A DNA stretch of 64,000 nucleotides from NCBI GenBank assembly GCA_012064415.1, contig SSNU01000013.1, forward strand, positions 1-64,000. Reading direction: 5' to 3'. How positions within the stretch are numbered: the stretch's first letter is position 1; every line of letters begins with the position of its first letter. This DNA comes from Gyrodactylus bullatarudis (taxonomy: Eukaryota > Platyhelminthes > Monogenea > Gyrodactylidea > Gyrodactylidae). Under the pieces are notes generated by a model. The model did not search any database. It saw only the letters and a program-made list of their open reading frames with translations, and was not told the origin of the DNA. Shown piece after piece: positions 22,531-34,500 of this stretch. Both the position numbers and the translations under genes were made by a program.

Positions 22531-25500
22531 ATGAAAATTTTTGATTATTTCTATTTTTGTGGCTTGGACATAAAAAATGCAAATAATCAGATATACCTCG
22601 GAGGATTTAGAGATGAAAAGACAGTTCAGTCACCTCTTGACACTAGGTTCAAGGCGAATATTCTCTCTTATTTCTCTAACACATCTCCATCATTTGAATT
22701 CAACTCAGAATCTGCTGCTCATGTCACAATGCCTAGTGGTTTGGATGTATTTCAAGAAGAAGAATTTGCAGAATTTGAAAATCCTTTCTTCAAACGTCAC
22801 ACTTTTCTTATAACCAAAGAAAACGGGGAGAAAATTTACGGAGCTTCTCTGATTTATCCAGTAAAAGTTACTGATGAAATTACAAAAACCCGATTAGCAA
22901 GCATGCATGATACATTTATCTCAAAAGCTCCAGATATAATTCCTACAAAAAAAATTGATTTTGATAATCTTTACACTTGGACAGCTATCGGTATTCTATC
23001 CCAGTTCAATGTAATTTCATCAGCGTTGAATTTTCTCGAAGATATTTGGTGTAACATTTATTTACCAATGCCAGCAGAATCTCCTAGTCTTGAAGCATAC
23101 ATCTTAACTATGCTCAATAACGTCGAATTAACATCTATTTATCCTCTTATTGAATTTCCTGGACCTTACCGATCAAGTCTGTTATATTTAAATTGTAAGT
23201 TTATTCGAATTGAGAAATTTAAGAAAAAACTAGTGAAATGTATGTATTCGAATATAAATTTCATCTTTTCTTCAATTTAGATTGCAATATTGACTCAAAT
23301 CGACTAGAAGATTCTTTATTTCATCTTCCACCACTCGAGTATAAGATTTCTCAGGCCATGAGTCTATTCAGTATTGAAAATTTCCTCAAGATTTTAACCT
23401 GCTTCCTTTTGGAATATCGTATTATAATGTTTTCATCTGGTGAGTCCTTTTTTAATAATCATCTATTTCTTATCCAATTGTAGTCTTTTACTTTTCCGGT
23501 AATGAATAGCTGAATGAATAAGAGATATTTGTATTTTTTGGCTTTCACCTTTCAACATCAAATACCTCGATCTAATTTATTGAAGTTTTAAAATTTGTAT
23601 AAAAAATATTATTTCCTGTTTACTTTCAAAGTAAGCCTAACGAACTAGAATGACATCAGCCATTGGGGATATTTTTAAATTGTAAATAAAACTCCACAAG
23701 AAACAAAATTATCCTCAACAATGATTGACATAAATTGATATTTTTCAAATCTCCTTTATTTCAACAAGTGTTTCCAAATGAAAATATATACACAGTGTAT
23801 AGGAATTGTGCATTTCTAAAAATCAATAGTAGCAGTAACTGTTTCAGTCTCCTCTGATGCTTTGTTTGGCAATGCACCTTCGTGGGAACATGAAAATTCA
23901 AATTTCCAGACTATGAGAATAAATACATAGGATTAGTAAAGAAATTATCTAAAATTTAAATCGTTACTGTATCGAATATGAAAAGCATAAACTCTAGAGA
24001 TATTGAAATTTTGGCTTTTTTCTGGTCTCCCTGCCCATCTCTTCATGTAAAAATTCGACATTACCTACCCTAGAATCTATTGATGACAGTCTTCTAAGAG
24101 AGCTAACAGTTTTATAATTGTAATTTGTTTGTTATAAGAAAAAGTTCTAATTGTCTGAGATTAGTTTGCCGAGGAAGTTTTGCACAGGTAGTTTTGATGC
24201 TATAGATGATGGGAAATTCTTCAGAACAAGTTGGAACCTGGATCGCAATGTGAGGATATTTCTAAGAAGGTTAGAAAAGCTCCTATCACTGCGGGTGTCA
24301 ACGTTTCTAACGCCATTGGTGTCTTTCTATGAGTCAGATTGGATAGAGGAAGAACATTCTTTGTAGCTTAATGTTTCGAAGTAAGATTTCAGGAAACTGA
24401 ATTGGATTTGTTCTACTTTACGAGTGGATTCGATGGAAATTCCAATTAAAAGGATGGTGACATAGTCAAATTTTGAAATGATAAGACTTTAAAATACAGA
24501 ACTAGTAATTTGAGTTGAGGAAAAGTGACGAATTTCGTTATCAAGTAGGTAAAATATCTTGACAATTAAATTATAATCAGTTTATTAATGTGAGGTTTAA
24601 TTAATTGTTTTTTGGTCGAAGGATAATCCAAGGTCTTTGATTTTCTTAACCATGAGAAAAGAGAAATCGGGGTCCTGAATCATAAAATTTTTGTGTGAAC
24701 CGGGAAAATTTCAGTATTTAACTTCATTTCTACTGGCTCTGTGATTACTACCCACTTAATTAAAATGAATTCTGATGAGCTGTATTTATTGAAACAATAA
24801 AATATTGAATGACATAATGGAGAAAGGCTTAGAGACGTAATTATTAGTATGGTTTACAAGTACTAAATACTTTATGATTATAAATAATTATTTATAAAAT
24901 GTGCTTTATGGTTTACCCACTGTACAATCTAACATCGAGATGAATTCTTAGGTTACATTTGCTTGGAAAACAATAAATAAAGCTAATTGATATGAATTTG
25001 GGAGTCTATGATTTTTACAGAAATCTCGATTTTTTCATCAGAAATTCGACTTTGTTAAAGATTTTTTGGTATGCTACTCATGTTGCCCACTTTTACCATT
25101 TGAAGAAAAAAAAATCTGAAAAAAATTATTTTTATGAAAAATATGGTCATTTTTCAAATTGCAATTTGGCGCCAAAATCCCATTTTTTCGAACTTTGAGC
25201 GGAAAAGTTTTATTTTTAGGAAATTTGGAGGTTGATCAAAAGAGGTTTTTCAGGATCAAGATTAGATAAGAAAATCAATTCAAATGAATCTGATCTTATG
25301 CATAGTAACGTTATCGTTTTGGAGCGGAATTTCAATTTTTTGACCATTTTCAGTACTTGAAAATCAATGAAATTTCGATAATTCAAAATCTCTCAAAAAT
25401 AGGTAAACTGTCGATAATTTGACGGCGGTATTCAGCTTTATTATCTAATCTAGATCCTGAAAAACCTCTTTCGATCATTCTCCAACTTTTAACTCAAAAA

Positions 25501-28500
25501 AATTTTCAGTTCAAATTCCGAAAAAATGGGATTTTGGCACCAAATCGAATTTTGAAAAATGGCCATAAGTTTTATAAAAATAATTTTTTTTTCAGAATTT
25601 TTTTTCTTCACCTGATAAAAGTGGGCAACATGAGTAGGATTCCAGAAAATCTTTAACAAATTCGAATTCTTGATGAAAAAATCGAGATTTCTGTAAAAAT
25701 CATAAATTCCCAACTTCATATTAACCAACTTTAATCAACTGAGATGAGTGTTCTGTAACATCTTCTTACTATGTTCGAGAGATGATTCTCAAAAACTATT
25801 GAATAATTAATACTCTCAAATAAAAACAGTGTATAGAGAATAAAGAGGCAAATTTTGAAAATGTTTTTAACAATAATATTACAGAATGATTTTCTCAATC
25901 AGAATATCCTTTACTCTTGTACTTTAATACAATGACATTCAATTAACATGATCCAACTGTAGGATATATGTATATATATATTGGAGAAATGTAGTTTTTC
26001 TCAAAAGATTAAATGAAACTAAGCTATTTATAGTTCATAGTGTATTTACCCTCCACCTTTTAGGTATGCATTGCATATTGTTGTTTTGCTATGGGATGTT
26101 ATGCAAATTATTGAAAACATTAGCTTAATTTTTTCGCATTGTAAAAAAGGACATTGATTTCCAATCTATATAATCAACACGAAAATCATGACTTTCTCAG
26201 CTTTAACCTTATTTGGAAGATAATCAAAAACGAAGCAAATTCTCGATTGAATATTAAACTTGCGCCAAGATTTTTCAATGAAATTTACTACGATAAATAA
26301 ATAAATCTAATGACAAGATTAAGATTTTTGAACACTAGTTTTTGCAAAATTTCAAATAAACATAGAGTTTATAAGTATTAGGGTAATACAAAATTTTATG
26401 TTCCATGCCTTAATCAAAAGTTTATGTTTTAATCGAGAAAAACACAATGAAAACTTTTCAAGATTTGATATACAAAAATCCCATTTTCCCTAAAATCATC
26501 AAAATTTACCTGATTTCCTAGGAATTTCTTTCAACACGTGAAAAAAAATTCATTTTTCACTATAAGCCCTTTTTTCATTCGAAATCTATTCAAAAATCTT
26601 AATTTTGTCCTTTCTTGAAAAATTCTTGGCGCCAGTTCAAAAATTGTCATTTTCAATCTAGCTTTTGTATATCAGAGCAAACTTTAAAACATATAGTTTC
26701 TTAGAAAAAATGGTTAATTTTCGATTATCTTCAAAATAAGATTAAGACTTGTAAAAGTTGAACATTTTCCCTCAGCCCAAATAAGAGGATAGTTTACATG
26801 TCTTCTAAAGTGGTACGCCGCTCATTCATACTTTATTTATGATAGGCAAGCCTCTTGTATGATAGTGTACTCTTCAATCTGATTTGACACGAGATTAACT
26901 TTTCAGATCGAATTCTTCAGTTCTAATATAAAATGTGCAATCGATATCGCAAAGAATTGAGATCTAAATAAATATTGCGTCTTGATATCTACTCATTATT
27001 TCCCATATAGAAAGATTTCGATACATCAAAATCATCATGCTGGTAGCATCTACTTCTGTGTGAATTTTAAGATTTCACATGACTATCGATCGATCAGTGA
27101 AGTAGAAGTGTATGCTTTAAAATTATAATTATGATTGAATAGATTTCTTAATTTGAATGCCATTTTCATGTTGATTGTGCATTCGGAAGTGCATACGCCG
27201 TTATCACATGTTTCCCCCCTCAGAAATTAAGAAATTCTCTCATTTATTTTTTTCTTTTTAAATTTTACTTTTGAGTAGAGCTTTTATCAAATACATTCAT
27301 TTGCCAAAAAAAACAACTTTGATCTGCCAAAATATCTGTCAAAAAATCTCTTTTCTCATTAGATAACGATTCTCTGTGTTTGTTGAGAAACATTTTTTAT
27401 CTCATTAAATCTGACATGAAATCTTTCAAACAAGAAAGAAAATTTTAATTTCTTTTAACTATAATGAATAATTTTATTTTGATAATTGATCTCATAGTGT
27501 TTTGGTGTAAAAATCAATCCTTGTTGTCCTACTATGAGTCAATTTTTTTAAAAATTTAAATACAATAAATATTAGTAAAAGTTGATCTTATTGGAATACA
27601 ACCGACCAAAGCCTCTTCCAGAGGTTTCGGTACTGAGATAGTCAAGTACCTTCTTCAGTAGATGAGACCCTTGTAATCAGGACTCTCTTCAATTTTGTCA
27701 AACTCTAATATTAAATATTTTGTTAGCTGGTTATCAGAAAATTCCGTAATTTAAAAGTATTATTCAAGCAAAAATATTTAGCTGTACCTTTCAAGATTAG
27801 TTTCATTAATTAGAGTTTTCAAAATAAGTTTTTAATTTTCTGAAATGTTACAGGAATGATCGTTTTACTCTGAAATTATTGTACAAGACGTTTTCTATTC
27901 GTTTCTGTATTCTCTTAAAAGTAATAAAAAGATTCTGAACCATCAAAAATTCGAAAAGCATTTCTTAGCTTGTTATGAAAAATCATCAAACTTTCTTACG
28001 ATTCATCTAGGGATCTATTCTAATGTTGAATTTTGTATTCTATTCCAGATTTAACATCCCTTATGACACTCGGTGAAACAATCAATGCCCTTAGTCTCCC
28101 ATTTCTATGGCCTCATGTTTATGTACCAATATTGCCATCGAATATGTTACACTTTGTTGATGCCCCAGTTCCTTATCTTATGGGAATCTTGAAGATCATC
28201 AATCCATATAAGAAGCCGAGTCATTTGAACCGATCAAAATCGAACGAATTCGATCATTATACTGACAATATCTTTGATGGAACTTGTGATTATGATGAAG
28301 TTCGCATGTTTGAGCTTGCCTCCGAAGTAAGATATACGTAGAAAAATTCAAAAAAATACTTTACTTAAAAGTATTCTTAAGAAAAGTGTTATCATTTTTG
28401 AATTTCAACATGACGCTAAATTCCCTTTTTAAAAGATAAAACTAATAGGTATGAAAATAAGCATTTATTACTTTTACAAAATCTCGATATTTTTCTCTAA

Positions 28501-31500
28501 ATAGTCAGGAAAAAATTGATTGTTAGATTCTAAACTCATGTGGAAGGTTAGAGAACAACAAGCGTAAATTTGAGTGATAAACGTTGTATTTCGCCGGGTC
28601 TTTTCAGACTCTACCCCGGTTAACATATAAATACTATTACAATGCTCTATTTGGGACCTTCATTTATATGTTAACCGGGGTAGAGTCTGAAGAGACCTGG
28701 CGAAATACAACGTTTATCACTCAAATTTACGCTTGTTGTTCTCTAACCTTCCACATGAGTTTAGAATCTAACAATAATATTCTTGATGAGGTTCGACAAT
28801 ATTATCGTACAAAAAATTAATTAGTTTTTCTTAATTTCTAGTTAGCTAAAATTAGCTAGAATGTTTTCCTTCAGATTTTGTTCTCGATTGACTTATTTTT
28901 TATGATTTGATTTAATTCAGAAAGAGTATTATTATATTTTGCTTATTCATAATAAAAAAGACTATCGAGTTTTTTTGATTTTCGTATGAAAGTGAATTTT
29001 TTTGGTTTTCTTGAGGGACCAAAAATATTTTGTTTTCTCTCGAAATAAACTTCAAAAAAAACGTATTTAAACTTTGATATAAATCTTTAAAAATCTCAAC
29101 TTTTATCTTTCGATAATTTAAGTGTATTCGATAGTTAAAAGATATCTGTCGCTTCCTTTATACTTCACTGTATAGTTGAAAATAAAAAGAGATCCTATAA
29201 TAATTATTATTTTAATCGCCGACAAAAAAGATAAGAAATTCTCCTTTTTTTCCAATCGGAATTATATCCATCTAACAGGTTCCTTTGTTCACTCTTCACT
29301 AGTGGATAGATAGCATTTAAAATCGATAATTGGAGAAAACATACATAGAATCTATCATTTATTTATGCAACTCTTCTTCTCTCCCCTAGGCTAAAGTGTG
29401 TTATGTTTACATTGATAATGGCCGTGTCATTACCCAAGAGGATGTACCTAGTCTTCCAAACTTATCCAAGTTGAACAATTCCCTCAGATGTATTTTTGAA
29501 TCAGATGCTCTATCAATTGACTCAGGTAACTTGAGTATAGATTCAATCAAACCCTGAGGCCATAACTATTTGGAGCATTAATTTAATATTTCATTTTTAC
29601 TATTTTTTCAACAGCCAAATTTGAACTCATTGAGAGAGAGAAACGTTAGGATCTCTGATTCTAGTTAGGCTACGATTATTTCCATAAGAAAGAGGGTGAT
29701 GCCAATTAGTAATTACTAATAAGAATATAGCGCTTTTATTCACTCACACCAACAAATGTGATAGGGATATATATGACTTTTACATTTATGTCCCAAAGCT
29801 GCCCAATATATTACAGGTAAAACAGAGGGACTAACGCACCAAAAACTGACCAATCAGATTCAAAACCAATGTTTTGTACACATTTTCTTTATATAAACCT
29901 GGCATGTATAAGCTTATGAGTATGCCACGAGATAAAAGCGCTATATTCTTATTACTAATTGGCATCACCTTTTTTCTTATGCAAATTAGAATTAAAAATT
30001 CGTTACCAACCTATTTAAAATTGCATTTAGAAGGCTCAAAATTTAGATTTTAATCGATTGTAGTAGAAAAATTCATTGAAAATAGTTGGCACCATTTTCA
30101 ATTGTGATTTGGGGTATCTAAAAGCAAAATTTAAAATACATGGTTTAATAGGAACTTTTTCACGTTGAAAAATGAGCTTTGCCTCTCTCTAATTATGAGA
30201 CAAGATAAACAAGGATGATCGTTGAGATTTTAGGAAACACTGCATTATAACTTACGTCCGAAAGTTAACAAACTATTTTCAGCCCTTTTGATAAGATATA
30301 AAACCTATATAATTTTTTTCTAGATATTGACTTTTCCAGTGATATTTTTCTCGGCTCAGATGATTCCAGTTTCTCCCAGCCTTCAATAAAAGTAAATCCA
30401 CCTCCAGATAATGGGGAATGTAATCTCCCTGCACCCATGATTCGCCGGCCAAAGTTATCACCTCACATTTTAACCTCTAATCAAAATAATCAAAGCATCC
30501 CTAATCCAAATCAACATTCAAATCCTCTTAATCATAATCCTAAATACAATACTAATGGAAAAGTGATTAAAAACTGTATTCATATCTAATTGATTTTAAA
30601 TTCATTTCAAAAATCATCTTACAATTGCAGTAAGGGAAATGATTTCATCTGATTGATTGATAAAAATCTATACTAAATCTAATTGGCTCATACAATAGCT
30701 GCATGCTTTCCAGGTGTAAAATAATCATTCTTATGTGATAGAAATTATCACAAACTATTCATACTGCATCCTTTAGCTATTATTGAATAATACATTAGAA
30801 ATTTAGTTTAACCCTCTTGTACCCAAAGGAAATTGTTTATCATCTTTACTTTAGGGAAAGATAATGTTTTATAACTAAAAATTACACCCTGATAATTATA
30901 AATCCCATTTTCCCGAAATTCTTTAAAATGCATTAAAATTTTTAGAAAATGATGTGGATATGTAGCAAAGATATTTAAAATAACAATCAGAATAATTCTC
31001 ATCTGAAAAGTCATACAGATTTTTCAAAAATTTCACCAATTATAATTATCGTAGTAAAATTCATTCAAAATTTGTTGGCGCGTATTTAAAAATTGTAATT
31101 TTTAAATGAGATTCAGAACTAAACTTAAAATATTTAATTCAATAAGATTTTTTTCTCAAATTTAATTCTCTATCGAATGAGAAAATAACCGAAAAAGTTT
31201 GTATTTCCCTAATATACATTTATTTAATGGGTACGAGAATGCTAAATCAATCATGATACAGAAAATAGATTGAACTTCTTTTTTAAAAAAATAACTTGGA
31301 TTACTTGTGAAACAAATCAATTATTTAATTAAATTTCAGATTCAATTACGATCAGATACTCAGCGTGAAGTGTTATCTTCTGAAATGGAGAACTATATCA
31401 AGAGAGCCAGGATGAAAGCTTCCAAAATTGCATTTCAAACTGTAAGCTATTCTTCTTTTCAATTGCTCATTCTTCTAATTGCACGGGTGGAGGTTGAGTC

Positions 31501-34500
31501 AAAAAATTTGATGTAGAATTTTACGCTGATCACGAATTTGGTAATTGCGATTTGTGTCTATTTCTATTGGATTTTTGCTAGTTTTTATAGTGTTAGATTT
31601 TCACAAATTTTGGAAATTCTCTCTCCTGATTGGTTTATTTAGTGAATCTTGTTTTAACCAATGAGAAGCCAGAATTTTTCTTCCTCATCATCTTCATTAA
31701 ATTTAAGGGTTATTCACCAAGTTAGTATCAATTTTTTCATTATTTTCACCAATAGTATAATAGACCGGAATTATTTTCCAAAGTAGTATCATATTTTTAA
31801 AAATTTCTATCATAGTATCAACACTTAAAAATATTTCAAAAACAGTATAATATACCAATATATATTTTCAGAATTAGTATTAGCTTGTGGAAAAATAACT
31901 ATAATCAGATTTTTCGAAGAGCTTTTTGAGTTGAAGCACATTGCAAAATCCTGGAACTTTCACTGATATACTGAAATCAAGGGATGAACAAGATTTGGCA
32001 TTCATAAAGGCATTCTTAAAGGTTTGCCAATAATTGCTCTATACCTTTTCCATGTCTTCGGCATGCATAATTATAAATTATTTAGTTCACAAATATCCAT
32101 AAGATTCACTTTTATCAGTGTTTTGTTCAACAGAATCAGTAAGATTTCATTATTTTCCCTTGAATGTTCGCTTAAAAAAGGAAAAATAACTTGTTGAGTC
32201 AGTGTATAACTTTGATATTAGGATGTATGCCTATGAATTTCGTTAATATATGTTACGAGTTCATTTTTATCACTTAGACATGGAAAAGGTATAGAGCAAT
32301 TATTGGCAAACCTTTAAGAATGCCTTTATGAATGCCAAATCTTGTTCATCCCTTGATTTCAGTATATCAGTGAAAGTTCCAGGATTTTGCAATGTGCTTC
32401 AACTCAAAAAGCTCTTCGAAAAATCTGATTATAGTTATTTTTCCACAAGCTAATACTAATTCTGAAAATATATATTGGTATATTATACTGTTTTTGAAAT
32501 ATTTTTAAGTGTTGATACTATGATAGAAATTTTTAAAAATATGATACTACTTTGGAAAATAATTCCGGTCTATTATACTATTGGTGAAAATAATGAAAAA
32601 ATTGATACTAACTTGGTGAATAACCCTTAAATTTAATGAACTTCAACTCAAAAGATATACATGTACAATGCAATGTATTCTGTCCAAGTCTGCTTACAAA
32701 GAAAAAGATCTATATGATCAATAAGTTTATATCTATAATACTTAACCATTCGCCAATGTTTTTGGGTAATAATTGTTATAATGATTCCTTAATAATCACC
32801 GTCCTCATAACTGAAGCTAGTTGACTTAAAGATGAGAATTTATTTCTTTTTACAAAAAATTCAATATTTTTCTCCGGAAAGTCAGTCTTCGTCTAATGTT
32901 GATCTCGAATATCTGCATTTAACTGCTTCAAATCTTTGATATCGATAAAAATTTTGGGCTCGAAATTTTAAAAATAGGAAATTTGGTGCATTTTTGAAAT
33001 TCGAAAAACGGCTCAATTTTGGTCAGATTGAATTTTTTCAGAAAACTTTTTTAATTTCCACAACTTATTGGTTCATTTTATTATGGAATTTTAAAAAATA
33101 ATTTTTTTCCTGACTTACCCAAGAAAAATATTGAGTTTTTTGTAAAAAAAGTAAATTCTCATCTTTATGTCATTACAGATATAATCAGAAATTATATAAT
33201 TAGAAATAATCAGCCTTTTAATACACACATCGAGTAAAAGATTTTTATCTGGAATTATTTCGTTCTAGGTGCTTAGGTAATATATCCCACGGGTTCGTCT
33301 TATTTGGCAATGGATTAGCCCATGTCGTTGAATGTTACAGCTTCCTAATGGATCCCGCCATGACTAGTTATGGCATACTGAACCAAAAGACCACAAAACA
33401 CGTGTTTATGGCTTCCGAAGATGTATACTTGGCTTATTTCTTGGTTCTCTGAGAGTTTCTTTCGTACTAGTCACGGTGGGATTCATTAGTAAGCTGTAAC
33501 ATTCAGCCAAATAAGACGAACCTTGGGGAAATATTACCCAAGCACCTAGAACGAAATATTTCTAGTTAATCTTTGTAAGTATAGGTGCTACACTATTCAT
33601 TAAAAGATTTACCTACAAGCATACTGGTTTAAAAAATATTCATTGTGCTCTTAACTTAGATCCGAGATACCAGGAAGCTTTTTCTTCAACTCTTGTGTCA
33701 CCAGGTTTTCAAATAGGAAGCTTTAATGAAAAGACTCTATCATGTATCGTGTATTCGGATATCTCATTCGAAATAATGCAAATTTTAATTTTCTCATTTT
33801 ATCTATTTCATTTCAGAAACCAAAGACTTTATATAAAAGCCTACTCATAACCAATTTCATTATACGTGATATTTTTCTGAAATATTTTGCCGATTTATTC
33901 AAAGATTTTGAAGATTTTATTATTGCAACTGTACATAATACATCAGTTATCGATGAAAATATTGTAACATCAAAGCAACCAGAGTTTGTTCCAACTTCTA
34001 CGAAAAGTGACCATCTCAATGGTATTGACGGCTTCGATAAAGAAGGCTACTTATCAGATCAACCAGAGACACATTTACAATTCCTGTCTGGTTTTCTTGA
34101 AACACAGTCTTTCTCGTGTTTCTTGGATTCCTACAATTATCACAAGTCTGTAAGTATTCCAAAGTTTTTGAGACACGGATCAGCTGTCTATTAATAGGCG
34201 TGTACTTGTTATACAATTATCAGGTTACACTTGGAAAATTTCATCCAAAAATTAAAAATTTTTTAAATAGAATTATTTTTTTCATTTTTGAGATAATACA
34301 GGCGAAGTGACCTGTCTGCTCAAATCACAATAACATCGTGGTTATATACAGGATATTTTCTAGCCAATGAGAGAAGAGGAAACTTTCAAACAATGAAATT
34401 TAAGTATATTCAAGTTGAATTTCATTCAAATTTTTCTAACCGATGAATAAAAAGGGGAGGAGTATTGATCACACTCTTCGTATTGCTTCATTCGAGGGGT

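Noticed and set aside
24773..24815. Hammerhead-like CTGATGA with a following GAAA
   Set aside because: The spacer is twelve bases, there is no U at the expected pairing position after the hairpin, and helix I does not pair. Chance match.
33742..33816. Extended start of the open frame at DENND5 exon 7
   Set aside because: The upstream part is intron; a TTTCAG acceptor at 33811-33816 and phase match place the exon start at 33817.
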